Counted from the first letter of the stretch, positions 10,213 through 20,518 are shown. The stretch is 64,000 nt of DNA from Diaporthe sp. PMI_573 (GCA_021399435.1 JAJTUP010000032.1:558001-622000), one strand, 5' to 3'. Numbers and translations: made by a program. Notes: generated by a model not told the origin, from the sequence alone.

Positions 10213-10563
10213 TCATTTCCGCCGTCTAGAAATTCGAAAACGTTCATGGTTGATGACAACTGGCTTGAACGCGGCACTTGGTAGAATTCCCAGTGCGCGG
10301 CATTGAAATTCAACATATGGTCGATCTTCCATATAGAGGCCAGCCATTTGACGAAAAGACGTGGGAAAGTTTTTGAGAATCCAGTATCCCTGGCTGCAGA
10401 ATACCCATGTCAGCCCCTCCGGCACAGGCCGAACAAAAGACGAAGGGAAAGAGTTTTGGGCTTTGGCTTCTGCCGCAGACCTGAATCGTGCTGCTAGTGC
10501 AAAAGGGTTGCCACCGAAACTAGTGCGCCAATCGCCAAACCTTGCTTGCTGTGTCCTACCCAT
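10213..10563 (-). CDS. small conserved-in-window protein, copy A (116 codons)
   Basis: Starts at ATG 10563 (MGRTQQARFGDWRTSFGG) and ends in a basic RISRRRK tail. A TTTTATAT box lies about 70 bp upstream on the same strand (near 10630), a sensible promoter distance. The same coding segment and its upstream region recur at 13039-13450, where the frame is broken; conservation of FGDWRT, GGNPFA and VFCSQGYW between the copies supports a real gene. No family recognised. It may be cytosolic: there is no signal peptide or membrane segment. Confidence 0.5.
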   Translation of the reverse strand: MGRTQQARFGDWRTSFGGNPFALAARFRSAAEAKAQNSFPSSFVRPVPEGLTWVFCSQGYWILKNFPTSFRQMAGLYMEDRPYVEFQCRALGILPSAAFKPVVINHERFRISRRRK

Positions 10564-10781
10564 CTGTTACAGACCGATAAAGGTTTAGCCCTGTCTCCCT
10601 CGGAGGTCCAGTCTACTCGGTCAAAGAACATATAAAAGACTTGCTGATTGTGGAAAACGGAGATTTTGGAATGTGCACGCTTACGAGGAGCGTTTAAGAG
10701 TTGGGTGGGAGGACGGCTTTTTATAGGTGATTTGTAGTTTCGGAAATCAGATGTGGTTTTTAGTAATGAGATAATAGAATT

Positions 10782-11153
10782 CTAGCAATCGTGCAGTACT
10801 TTTTTGGTAGTCGCAGAGCAGAATATACTACATCTCTCGAAAGTACACATCCAAACCAGAAATAGTTTCACATTTGCCGACTTGAATCGATCCACGGCGG
10901 TCCTCGTCAACTCCTCCAAAACTCCTGCAAAGGTCTGGACAAGATCAATAGGCCCTAGATCATGAGTTTCGTCCGGGTAGACATGTGTCCATTTCTCTGT
11001 ACTTGAACTGTCTGAGTATAACTTTCCTAGCTCGGTGCTGGACAGCCATTCCCGTACAATCGAAAATTCCTGCATGCTCGTACCAAAGCGATATACAATC
11101 TGCTCCAGGCCTTGAAAGGCTGAGACGTTTGGGGGGCTGACTGTCAAACACAC
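10782..11153 (-). CDS. hypothetical protein, probably part of a spliced or frameshifted gene
   Basis: The frame has protein-like character from about residue 12 (GLEQIVYRFGTSMQEFSIV, then HDLGPIDLVQTFAGVLEEL). Upstream on the same strand a second frame begins at ATG 11247 (MLTWMSSIARKSFAADVAA) and reaches a GTAAGT donor near 11160, but the next CAG acceptor (near 11118) restores the wrong phase. A C6 run near 11130 is a likely indel site. Either an intron I have mis-assigned or a frameshift separates the two parts. No family recognised. Confidence 0.35.
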   Translation of the reverse strand: MCLTVSPPNVSAFQGLEQIVYRFGTSMQEFSIVREWLSSTELGKLYSDSSSTEKWTHVYPDETHDLGPIDLVQTFAGVLEELTRTAVDRFKSANVKLFLVWMCTFERCSIFCSATTKKVLHDC

Positions 11154-11264
11154 TTACCGCAGCCAGAGACAAATTCTCTGCATGCTCTGATGCAGCCACA
11201 TCAGCTGCGAAGCTCTTTCGCGCTATAGAGGACATCCAAGTCAACATCGACTACCAATCCCGCA

Positions 11265-11813
11265 TACAGCGAATTCTGTGTTTCTTCCGTCCCTTTAAAG
11301 GAGATTATACAATATACCGACCCCTTTTGCGCAGAATGCCGAGCTTATGGTCGCATTCAGGAAGCCAGTGAGACACTAGGTTTTAATAGTCAGTTAGCTG
11401 TGAAATGTCATGGTTATATGTATCTTGGAGACGAAGACAAGAACAGATTGGAATATATGGGACTCGATCTTGGGACCGCAGTACTTGACGACCAGCTCAG
11501 ACAAGCTCTGGACGGAGGGGGCCGCGTTCGAGCTATCGTGAAAGATTTGGCCCCTGCACGGCCACCCATCACCTCGAGCAACGTCCAGGCGGCGCGGCAG
11601 GAGGTAATGAAGCTGCACGAGCTGAAGATTTATGTCAGGGAGATCAGTGTGGGTAAATTTTGCGATGGGAAACTGGTTTCTTTGAGCTACTCGTGGACCG
11701 AACCCCATACCATCCTCGATGCTTTGGGTGCTGATGAAGCTGAGGAGGAAAGTGCGGGGGATCTGGTGATGTTCGATGAAATGATCGAAGAGAAAAATAC
11801 CTCCTACACATAA
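11265..11813 (+). pseudogene. fungal kinase-like (FTA2-type) domain fragment
   Basis: The frame is open from about 11241 to the TAA after codon 11811 and carries the pattern DPFCAECRAYGRIQEAS, LAVKCHGYMYL, RVRAIVKDLAP, which matches what I remember of the N-lobe of the fungal FTA2/protein-kinase-like family (PFxxECRAYGRL ... AVxCHGY ... RAIVKD). There is no ATG at the start and no catalytic lobe downstream: the frame ends in an acidic tail at 11813. It is therefore a partial gene or relic. The family assignment is from pattern memory only. Confidence 0.45.
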
Positions 11814-12207
11814 CTAAATGGATTAATTCCGACGAGAATACAAGCGATTAAATTAACGTTGGTAGGCAGAGGGCGTTTTGCAAGGCGAATTGTTTAGGCT
11901 GCAAAAAGCACCATGGTGGGCCGTGAATCGAGGTTGAATGAGGCGTAGGTGGCGATGACAAGCAAAGGAACTAAAAGTCACATTCCTATTCCGCCTGGCA
12001 CAGGAACATACAACCATGGCAAAAACTCATTTGAAATAAGGGATTGATTTAGTTGTGTATGTGACTTATCTCAAACTCTATGTCTAAGACTAACGTTCCC
12101 CTTCCTGATTGCACAGAACAACCTTGCCTTCTACCTGCTTGAATGAACTTGCTTGACCTCTTACCAAACCAGACCATTGACCTGTGCAACTCACCAAATC
12201 CATCAGT

Positions 12208-12819
12208 ATGGAGCATCGTGAGGGCCGAGAATTTATTCAGTGTCTCCGAGACAGACTGCACGAGTCCTTGGGGTCACCGTTCTGGCAAAACCATGAAGAA
12301 TCGACCCAGCTTCTTCAGTGGGTACGCACTGTCGAGGCTATTCATAACTGGCTTGAAGAAACAAAAGCGCACTATGGCCATCTCATATAACACAACCGAG
12401 AGACGAAGGACCCCCAAATGCCCGACAGCTACATCCACAAAAGATTTGACGAAGTCAGCAGACATCTCGATGCTATGGATCCCTACCTCCCGAAGACATC
12501 GCGCAATGGAACATATTACGAGGGCCTCAAAGACGTCACCAGACGGATAACTGATGAGCTTTGGAGCGGCAACGTCTATTGGTTGGATTGCTTTTCAAGG
12601 TTGATGGGGGTGGTGCTTTTGGATCAGGACGAATGGCTTTCCGAACTTATTACGCCAATGGGTGAATCTCTCCAACCTATCAGAGTGGACCAGAACAGAG
12701 TCGTGGATTTACGCAGCCGCGGCGAGAGGGGCGATCTGGCTCCCGATGGCCGGCGTGAGAGGTCTCTATGGCCAGGCATTGTACTAATATTCATAATACT
12801 GATGATTACATTAGGTTGA
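12208..12819 (+). pseudogene. paralogue of the 28829 gene with an in-frame TAA
   Basis: ATG 12208 opens MEHREGREFIQC followed by LHESLGSPFWQNHEES, then LLQWVRTVEAIHNWLEET. A TAA at 12388-12390 interrupts the frame; the same frame continues with RFDEVSRHLDAMDPYLPKT, RRITDELWSGNVYWLDCF and a C-terminal hydrophobic anchor (WPGIVLIFIILMITLG). The paralogue at 28829-29311 has CAA (Gln) at the corresponding position, so one C-to-T change in a CpA context explains the stop. Read-through or restart at ATG 12418 would still give a membrane-anchored fragment. Function unknown. Confidence 0.65.
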
Positions 12820-13038
12820 GGCGATCATCAACTATGTACTGATTCCTCGTCCTCATCTTTTATATCCACTTCCAATTGCATTTGCTCGTAGCTATTAGGG
12901 TGAGATCTGCTCTGGCGCTTTCCTGATTGCAAGTCTGTTGTACTAACTCAGATACGTGTATGGCCCCCCATTGAAGAGATCGAGAAATATCTCTGTATAT
13001 ACTGCTGTGCGCAACGCCGTGCGGCGCTAGCTGAGCGT

Positions 13039-13450
13039 CCAGTATCCCTGGCTGCAGAATACCCATCTAATGTCCTCTCGCACAGGTTCAGGGAAAGACG
13101 AAGCGAAAGAGATTTGGCCTTTGGCTTCCGCCGTATTCCTGGATCGTGCGGCTGGTGCAAAAGGGTTACCACCGCAACCAGTGCGCCAATCGCCAAACCT
13201 CGGCCAGAGACTAGCCCTTTTTGTTGGCTGTCTTCTCCATCCGTTACAAAGTGATCAAAGTATTGAAAAGATGGAGGTGGAGCACTTGCTAGTAGCTTTG
13301 GTCCTGTCCCTGCTGAAGATCCAGGTCACTGGGTCTTAAGGCACATTAAAGACTCGCTCACTATAAAAGAACGGAGATTTTGAGATATTGTCGCTTGCAT
13401 GCAGTGCTTAAGGGGCAGCTTGGGTGGGACGACTGCCAAGCCTCGAGAGG
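13039..13450 (-). pseudogene. copy B of the 10213-10563 gene, broken
   Basis: Plus-strand bases 13039-13262 match 10381-10590, and 13316-13450 match the upstream region 10620-10740. On the minus strand the corresponding start codon is kept, but the reading frame meets TAG at codon 10; the conserved segments (RFGDWRTGCGGNPFAPAA, WVFCSQGYW) are in another frame. A TATA-like box in the upstream part is also retained. This is a segmental duplicate that has decayed. Confidence 0.6.
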
Positions 13451-14315
13451 TACTTAGATTTTGCTGATTTTGCACCTTAAGTGCTTAATTCGGAGGTACT
13501 GTCAACCAATTTTGGCGCCCACCGCGCCAGCAGTGGGTGCACGGAAGCCGCAGCCACCCACGGGTAAATGCCCCATGGAATCAATTGATTCAACATCGAA
13601 AATATGTATACTCTAGTCGGTCAAATACCAAATCTGTGGCATTGTGGCGATGGCAGAGGTCCCTGATTACTCGGGTCTCGAGGCGCAGTGGCAGGTCGAT
13701 TGTCACAACTGAAACTCCAATATCACCACCATAAACCACCGCCACCTAGCACTTTCCAACCCTTCTACCTTTCTGAAACTTTTCCATGATGGATACGGTA
13801 TTTATGAGAACCTGAAGGCTGATTTAGACGAGGCCATAAGCTCTGCTGCCTGGCTTAGCTAGGCGGCTTGGCTGGGCGATGTCGGCTTGGCTGGGCGACG
13901 TCGCCGCTTTATTGGGTCTAATAGTGCTTATTTGGTGCCCTTATGTGTGTGGGAATAGTGGCATGCTGAGGGAGAGGGGGGAGGATACCGATTCGTGATC
14001 ATTTTCATCCGGCAGCGGGGACGCGGGCACCTGCTGCTTTCTTTTCCTTTTACTCTGTCGTCGTGGCGGTTGCCCATTGCTGTGCTGTATGACTCCCTGC
14101 TGCCGTGTTTGCGGCACCGCCGTGAAAAGACAAACCCAAAGCCTCGGAAAGTGCATGCGACAGCAAGTGGGAGATTGAACGATTTCGAATTCCGTCCGAT
14201 AAGAGCGTGAAAATTGTACTAAGCCGAAGACTTTAACTATAACGACTTAAGCGCTTAGATGACGTTCTTCTAATACAAATTGCAGGCCTTAAGATAGAAT
14301 TGTGAACCAGTTTTG
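13451..14315. other. intergenic, no gene recognised
   Basis: A short local repeat of a GGCTTGGCTGGGCGA unit occurs at about 13863-13900. Short frames on both strands lack motifs. Confidence 0.4.
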
Positions 14316-14831
14316 TCATACATTTATGCGGAAACTCTTCACAACGTAAGCTCCAAAACCACAATACGTATCCCATATCCTCAATGGAAAATAAAGAAAG
14401 CGGATGAATTCGCTTCTAGCGGTACTCAAGCCCATCTTAGCGTTCTTTAATAACGGATTCGTTATACGACAATAATGTGAAGTTTTATTTCCATATTTCT
14501 TGCGAAGCTTGGACCGTACGTTGATCACATTCGGATGAGCTTGCCTTATCACGAAGATTACCCACACAATTAACACAGGAAGAAGCTTCAGTAGCTCACT
14601 TATCCCCTCAACGGTGATGGTGGGAACAGGGAAAGCTCGAGTATTGAAAAAACCTTTAAACTTCCCTGCCGCGCGGTGCACCTTTCGAACGTACTGGATA
14701 TCAAGTCCTTCAGGCGGAGGCTGGTGGGTAAGGAGATAAGAAAAGTCTTGCTCGTAATTATGCTTCCACAAGTCATTATCGCCCAGGCTTGGTAATATTG
14801 CCCACTCCTCAGTGTTCTTCGAATTATCCAT
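14316..14831 (-). CDS. hypothetical single-pass membrane protein
   Basis: A 171-codon reading from ATG 14831 (MDNSKNTEEWAILPSLGD); an in-frame ATG at 14885 would add 18 residues but the internal start is followed by more protein-like sequence. One hydrophobic segment (LLKLLPVLIVWVIFVI, mid-protein) predicts a membrane span, followed by a basic stretch. The last 60 residues are AT-rich and less convincing. The local DNA is AT-rich compared with neighbours, which may reflect point-mutation decay. No family recognised. Confidence 0.4.
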   Translation of the reverse strand: MDNSKNTEEWAILPSLGDNDLWKHNYEQDFSYLLTHQPPPEGLDIQYVRKVHRAAGKFKGFFNTRAFPVPTITVEGISELLKLLPVLIVWVIFVIRQAHPNVINVRSKLRKKYGNKTSHYCRITNPLLKNAKMGLSTARSEFIRFLYFPLRIWDTYCGFGAYVVKSFRINV

Positions 14832-14885
14832 TGACGATCTGTATTTAAATAATCTAATACCATAGTATCGTGTCTTTATTCGCAA

Positions 14886-15463
14886 GGCTTTTGGTAGGAC
14901 AAAATTGCTGGCGTCCAGTGTGTTTATATATTAGGTGATACGATTAGTGTACTATTTAAATTTTACATTTTTGGTTTTAGATCGTTTAATTTGAACCTAT
15001 TTCTGGGATTCTATTATTCTTGGTACTTCTGATGCTTAATCCTTCCCTCACGACCGGGCCAGAAATAGAAACATCTTATGCGCCAGGACATTTCAAAAAA
15101 TATTCAATATGGAACATTCGTCTCCCCCCTGACAGTACAATAAGTCTTTGTGGTTTCTACAAGTTACCTTCAAAAAGTACTGTATCTTGCAAAGCTGACG
15201 TCTTTTCGCTCTCGAAGTACGAAGATGTGCTTTAATACTTTTCAATGCCAAAGACCACCCCCCCCCCACCCGCATCTAAATATTTTATTTTTACAGTATT
15301 TTAGAGAATCTTTCTGACAGCTATGAAACGGACTTGTTGGTCGACCGTGCTTTAGTTAAGGGATGAGACAGGGCGGCTGGAACTAAGCGACAGTAAAGGT
15401 GGGGCGTGTATGGTTTTACGGGAGTGAAGATGCCAGTAAGGCTGTCTTGGCCTGGTGTATGCT
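14886..15463. other. AT-rich spacer, no gene recognised
   Basis: AT-rich with a C10-type homopolymer near 15258-15270. No element border was found, although the left end of the decayed hAT copy to the right must lie somewhere here. Confidence 0.4.
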
Positions 15464-17262
15464 TAGTCACTAACATTTGAATCGATTGTTTCCGACAGCG
15501 GTTTCGGGTCGGCCCCCGAATCAACGCCCTGTTCGACGCCCTATCCTCCACGTTCAACTTCGACCCCTTTCTCGACATCCTCGACCCATTCCGCAAGCGA
15601 TGACCACTACGAACGTACGCTCTGGAGGCATTTCCCGGGCCGGGCATTCTCTGAGCGAGCTAGAGAAACGCGGTGCTGGGCCTGGCAATTTGGTTATGAT
15701 ATCCAAAAGGAAGGCGACCGCAGATGGGTTTGCCAAGCGTGCATTCGCAAGAATGCCCTACACCCACGTCATTTCGAAGCTGATGGCATTCACAACGCGT
15801 ACAATCATCTGTTCAATGACCACGGGATTCGTGCTCCGCCTGGCAGGACCAAAGGAACTGCTGAGAGGAAGGCTAATTCCAAGAGCAGGAAGCGTACGGG
15901 GCAACAGACTCTCGCGGAATCCCTGAAGCTTGATCTACACGACCCCCGGGAACAAGCAATTGCGAATGGCTTCATCAAGCGCTTTGACAAGGAACACTTC
16001 CGGAGGCTTCTGGTCAACTGGATCGTGGCCAAGAATCACCCCTTTTCTATTGCTGAAGAGGTAGAACTCCGAGCTATCTTCGATTACTTGAACCCGTCAG
16101 TTTCAGCACGTAAAGCCAATATTACCCACACAACGGTTCGAGAAAAGATCGTCGCCGCGTTTGAACAACACAAGCACAAGGTGATTGAGGCCTTGTGCAG
16201 GGCGCCCGGCCTTGTCCACATTTCTTTCGACGGCTGGCGGTCGGGAAACCGACACGCCTTATATGGTATCTGTTGCTTCTTTAGGGACGAAAACAACAAG
16301 CCTTGCAAGATTACGCTTGGGCTCCCCGAACTCAGCGCCAGGCACACAGGGCCTAATATCGCCGCCGAAATCCTCGACGTAATTGAATCGTATCAGATCC
16401 AAGACAAAATTGGCTATTTCACGCTTGACAACGCGAAAAACAACGATACCGCCATGGAGATTATTGGTGGAGAGCTCGGCTTCGTAGGGACTCGCAGGCG
16501 AGGGCGCTGTTTTGGACATACCTTGAATCTCTCCGCCAAGGCCATTCTGTTTGGCCACGATGCTGATGCTTTTGAGCGGCGGCTATCAGGGGCTGAGCCT
16601 CTCAGTGAAGCAGAACACTTGATTTGGCGCAAGAAGGGGCCAGCTGGCAAATTGCACAATCTTGTGGTAGCTATCCACGGGTCTGACTTGTTGACTGGTA
16701 TGCTTCGCAGCATTCAACAAGAAGCCTTCACTAAGTCGTCTGACCCCAAACTCAACGCCAGAAAGCCGTTGGATGTTATTTTGGACAACGATACCAGATG
16801 GCTGTCACAATTGTATATGATACGACGAGCTCTACTGCTTCGCGACTATATCGAGCGACTCGTTGCTCACCATCGAATCGACTTCGAGGGCGGTCCTAAG
16901 ACGTCGCTGACATTGCCCTTTATTTGCCAGCCAGAGAACCAGCTGTCCGACAAGGACTGGGAGGTGGTCGAATTATTTGCGCAAATCCTTGGTTACTACG
17001 AAGCCACGATCAAGATGCTCGAAGGCGACGGCCAGATCCGCAAGCGGAAGCGTGGGTGGACTGGGTCATATGGCAATATTTGGGACGTGATTCAAGGCTT
17101 CGAATTCCTTCTCGAGTAGCTTGGACGTTTCAAGGATATCGCCAAGGACTTCGCTGATCTTGAACAGTTCAGGATCAACATCAATTTGGGCTGGCAAAAA
17201 TTAAACAAGTACTACGAGACATTGAGTGAGACGCCCATGTACTACACTGGCCTGGCGCACTG
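15464..17262 (+). pseudogene. decayed hAT transposase (hAT-4), relative of hAT-1
   Basis: A single frame is open from 15464 to a TAG at 17117-17119 (about 550 codons) and resumes in the same frame to 17262. It has no ATG near its start. Motifs match the hAT-1 transposase: RRWVCQACIRK (BED-like), HISFDGWRSGNRHALYG, DKIGYFTLDNAKNNDTAM, RCFGHTLNLSAKAIL, LDNDTRWLSQLYMI, and after the TAG, FRININLGWQKLNKYY. The C-terminal dimerisation region is missing: sequence after 17262 belongs to another gene. So it is 5'-uncertain, carries one nonsense codon and is 3'-truncated. No TIRs found. Confidence 0.85.
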
Positions 17263-17269
17263 AAGTTTA

Positions 17270-18415
17270 TTAACTTATCCATGGAGCGCTTACTTGCCGG
17301 GGGGCCTCAAGGCGTCGTTTCTGTGGTATAACAGCGGGACGCCCGGTATCGAGGCGTCGTTTCTGTGGAACAACAGTAGGACACCCTGTATGGCCCCCTT
17401 GTTTGGCCAAGTGCGCCACCAGTTCTGCAGACTTCCAAGTAAGGGCGCCATAGGCCTTTGCGACATCGTTGTTCGCGTTCGAGGCAGTCTCGCAAGCCTC
17501 GGTGACAGCTTGGAACAGCCTCAACGCTGTAGGGTCGTCATGTCGTACTGGAGAGTCGGCTCGAACCACTTCCTCCACTTCCTCCGTTTCCTCGTCGTCC
17601 TCGTCCTCCACATCCTTCTCCACCTGCTCCAGTGTCTCCCTGTTGCGTGTATGGCCTCCTTCATGGGTGTCAGTCGCTCCCTGCATGCCTGGCGACCTCC
17701 GAACCCCTTCCCTCACGGTCTTGGCCACGAGGAGCTCCAGGTGTGATAGATCCCAAGGATGGTCCACCACCTGGCCCACCTTCAGGCCGGTCTTCTCCAT
17801 CAGCCACCCTAATAAATGATGGTCTCCCCCCTTTTCGACGAGTCCCAGCAGGCGTAGCGAGCGCACAAGTCGGATGTATGAGTTCTGTGTCCTGCTTCGG
17901 TCCCATACCCGCTTGAGATTGGCCTTGCTTGCGAACTGTCTGTCCTTGGCGGAGACGTAACGAGGCTTTGTGTCGGCATCGCTGTCAAAGAGGCTCATCG
18001 CAAATTGCCCCAGGCGTACCATTTGATCCTCGTCCTTCCCCTGCATCCATTTCGCTGTGACGACTTTCAGCTCGTGGAATCCCCAAATACTCCTCGTCGC
18101 CTGGCATTCCAGTTTAGAGGGGTTGAAATCCTGAATAACATCGAATATCGGCTTGTTTCTTTCATACACAAATGCTATAAGCAGGCTCTTGGGGTCTGTT
18201 GCACTTATGCCGGTCCCGAGGAATTCAAGAGCCCTCAAAATTCCCATGTACGAGTCTAGTGTAAAAGGAGCTTGTCGGCCCATAGTCAAGCTGTACACAA
18301 GGTCGACATGGTCTCTTGTCGTCTGCTTGAGCTTGTAGAAGCTTTGGAGCAAGGCTTCAGTATAGGTTCTGTAGTTCTCAACTCTGTCCCTTTTGGCATT
18401 TATGGCGGAGCACAT
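17270..18415 (-). CDS. hypothetical protein, 381 codons
   Basis: Intact frame from ATG 18415. The first two thirds are a mixed alpha-helical protein (TYTEALLQSFYKLKQTT, FTLDSYMGILRALEFLGTG, GGDHHLLGWLMEKTGLKVG). It is followed by a strongly acidic stretch (EDEDDEETEEVEEV, about residues 265-285), a helical segment, and two C-terminal repeats of a VPQKRRLDTGR-type motif that look like basic nuclear-localisation sequences. I do not recognise the family. A TATA box on the same strand about 110 bp upstream supports real transcription. It abuts the broken end of hAT-4, so it may belong to a larger mobile unit or be a gene into which hAT-4 fell. Confidence 0.6.
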   Translation of the reverse strand: MCSAINAKRDRVENYRTYTEALLQSFYKLKQTTRDHVDLVYSLTMGRQAPFTLDSYMGILRALEFLGTGISATDPKSLLIAFVYERNKPIFDVIQDFNPSKLECQATRSIWGFHELKVVTAKWMQGKDEDQMVRLGQFAMSLFDSDADTKPRYVSAKDRQFASKANLKRVWDRSRTQNSYIRLVRSLRLLGLVEKGGDHHLLGWLMEKTGLKVGQVVDHPWDLSHLELLVAKTVREGVRRSPGMQGATDTHEGGHTRNRETLEQVEKDVEDEDDEETEEVEEVVRADSPVRHDDPTALRLFQAVTEACETASNANNDVAKAYGALTWKSAELVAHLAKQGGHTGCPTVVPQKRRLDTGRPAVIPQKRRLEAPRQVSAPWIS

Positions 18416-18520
18416 TGTGGACTGGTTGCAAATGATGTGCGAAGCGTCGTGGTTTCTGTGAGTAAAGAATGGTGTGAATGGGAGTTTTGTCCTAACATGA
18501 CCATGGACTGGGACTTTACG

Positions 18521-18530
18521 GCTTTATATA
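18521..18530 (-). promoter_or_regulatory. TATA box of the 17270-18415 gene
   Basis: On the minus strand TATATAAAGC lies about 110 bp before the ATG at 18415, with no ATG in between that would spoil translation. The placement fits a fungal core promoter. Confidence 0.5.
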
Positions 18531-19120
18531 GACACTGGAGCTGTCTCGTTGAATGGGGTCTATGGTCGACCAACAGATTGTGGTTAGCCTCGTTGCAAGC
18601 CGCGATCGACGTGCCAGTACATCGCATCGGTTGAGGCCCATGGCCTGCGAGTACTTTTTCCACTTGGAAAGATGACAGAGGTCTTCGACCAACTGTGAGG
18701 GATCAGGCCGACGCGCCTTGCGTAGGCCCCCAATGGTAAACTTCCATTGACCGTCGGGTGCCATTGCTCAAGGCCCAAGCGATCCGGTACCGTGAGTGTG
18801 CGTCCGTGATACTGGTGCCTTGACGCATGCGCAGTTGCAGTAGGATTGCACCCTTCATGAATCCTTTCGGCAACCACGCTTGCCCACCGCGTAGGAGACC
18901 AAGCGGCCGCCACTTTTATGGCGCCTGTGATGCCCTTGAGCGCCCAATGAACAAGAAAGGACGGAGGGCGATGAGCAGCCCCAACCTGACGCTCTCAGCT
19001 TCCAAGAATCTGGCAAAGGGTTGGATGGACTGCCGGCCTTGTATCACCAACCATGATCAGTTGGCCAAGGTGACCCGAAGTTTGATGTCATGCACGTCCC
19101 ATAGCTTCCCCCTTCCTTTT
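18531..19120. other. intergenic, no confirmed gene
   Basis: Minus-strand frames starting at 18764 (MAPDGQWKFTIGGLRKARR) and 18913 have some protein-like character but no motif; they may be remnants of a gene upstream of the 17270-18415 gene. Confidence 0.3.
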
Positions 19121-19513
19121 CTACCTAGCAGACAACTTCTGCTTTCGCCACTGCTGTGCCACGGCGCTCGCGCTGCGGCCCAAATCAGCCCCTATCCGAC
19201 CATCCTTCCACCCCTTCTGCTTCAGCCGGGCAAGTCGACGCCGTTCCCTCGATGACCACTGGCGAAGACGATGCCCACTCCTCTTCCGACGTGCTGGGTT
19301 CCTCCTGCCACCGCTGCCACTGCCGCTGCCACTGCCGCTGTCGCTTCCGCCAACGCTACCGCTGCTTTCATCGCCCTCATCCTGACCCTCGTCCTCTTCC
19401 TCATTCTCCCCATCGTCATCCTTATCGCCATCACTGTCCAGTGTAGCAAAGTCAATGGGGAAGTCAAGGAGAGCCTTAGACAGTTGCGGCGAAACCAGGC
19501 AACAGTTGTTGTC
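19121..19513 (-). CDS. Myb/SANT-like DNA-binding region, partial
   Basis: A minus-strand frame open from a TAA at 19514-19516 to TAG at 19121-19123 (about 130 codons, no ATG). It reads: a hydrophobic start, an acidic tract rich in D, E and S, a Gly/Ser linker, a basic patch (GGRRNPARRKRSGHR), then RQWSSRERRRLARLKQKGW and DGRIGADLGRSASAVAQQWR. The W...W spacing and RSASAVAQQW pattern resemble a Myb/SANT-like helix-turn-helix. It lies in a different frame from the longer overlapping frame that carries the Fot-type fragment. Probably an exon or a shifted remnant; the partner exon is not identified. Confidence 0.4.
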   Translation of the reverse strand, partial: DNNCCLVSPQLSKALLDFPIDFATLDSDGDKDDDGENEEEDEGQDEGDESSGSVGGSDSGSGSGSGSGGRRNPARRKRSGHRLRQWSSRERRRLARLKQKGWKDGRIGADLGRSASAVAQQWRKQKLSAR

Positions 19514-19797
19514 TTATTCGCCTGGCGTGCCTCCTGGAACAACCCATATAGCCGCTCCTCTAGAACTGGCCAACGAGGAGTATAAGACCGGTCTGCCTGT
19601 GCATCGTTGGCTAGAATTGTCGTCCGGTTACTCCACCAGCGCGAAATCGTCTTAAAAGGGATCTTAAAGTGGGCATATGCCTCCTCATAAGTTGGCTGGC
19701 GATAACCGTCGGTTGCTATATAGCCTTCGCGCTGACGTACGTGAGGCTTCCAGTCAGCGTCAATGGGTATCCGGTAATGCTGAAGAAAAAGGAGCAC
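19486..19797 (-). pseudogene. Fot1/pogo transposase N-terminal fragment
   Basis: About 100 codons from 19797 match the DNA-binding half of the Fot-A transposase in order and spacing: LLFLQHYRIPI, YEEAYAHFKIPFKTISRWW, YTPRWPVLEERLYGLF, TVAWFRRNCLRLSL. The catalytic domain is absent; the frame runs into repetitive sequence. No TIR was seen. It is a truncated relic or a domesticated DNA-binding region fused by frameshift to the Myb-like part just downstream. Confidence 0.6.
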
Positions 19798-19973
19798 TTC
19801 TAAGCGCTTCTTTTGAGAGTAAGAACGCTCGATGCGCTGGATTGGCTTAAAAGGAGGTGGTTTTCGCTTCTCCAGGGGGATTTACCCCTGATGGTGACCC
19901 TGGTCAGTGGCTGGCCGCCATGCCACTACTAGCCTAGCGTAATTCTCAATTTTCCAAGTTAATACGGTAGTCC

Positions 19974-20373
19974 ATGGACGACGAGATCGCAAGACTGCGT
20001 CAGGCTCTTGCAGAAGCTGAAAGCCGGGCTTTCGATGAACAACGCCGACGCGAAGAGGCTGAAGAGATCGCGAGAGCGTCACAGCCAGACTCTCGAGCGT
20101 TATCTCGAGGCTTGCCATTCACTCAGTCTTGCCATCGACGTGGTCGTCGACCGTTCTTTGACCACACAAGGCGACACAACCAATCCCGCCAGCCGAGTCT
20201 ATCCCCGACGCATTATCCCATGGCACGACTTCCCGGCACAGCAAGAGGAAATATGGAACAAACTTTCTGAGCCATCCTTCCCGCCGAAGTCGGCTCCAGC
20301 AGCACCAAAGTCGCGAAGAAGCGTCAGAGCGCTCCCTCTGCGAAATACTTCGTGGCACCCTCCAGCCTCATAA
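19974..20373 (+). pseudogene. fragment of a fungal coiled-coil protein family, frameshifted
   Basis: Starts at ATG 19974 with a heptad-rich coil (MDDEIARLRQALAEAESRAF), then shifts frame near 20060-20090 and continues with LEACHSLSLAIDVVVDRSL, TTQGDTTNPASRVYPRRI, IPWHDFPAQQEEIWNKL. I remember the coil plus EACHxLxLAI...TTQGDTTNP...YPRRIxPW pattern as the N-terminus of large fungal proteins often followed by a kinase-like domain. Only this head region remains before a stop at 20373. Family naming is from memory and unverified. Confidence 0.45.
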
Positions 20374-20518
20374 TAAGCCATCGCGAAAGCTGGAAACATA
20401 TTGATTGTTCAGGGCTCATGTAGATTGCAGTCGAATATGCCATGCTTCGGTGGATGCAACCCACTGCCTTCAACACATGTTCAGCTTTATTTGTCTCTAA
20501 ACGCAGTCGCACTCTAAA

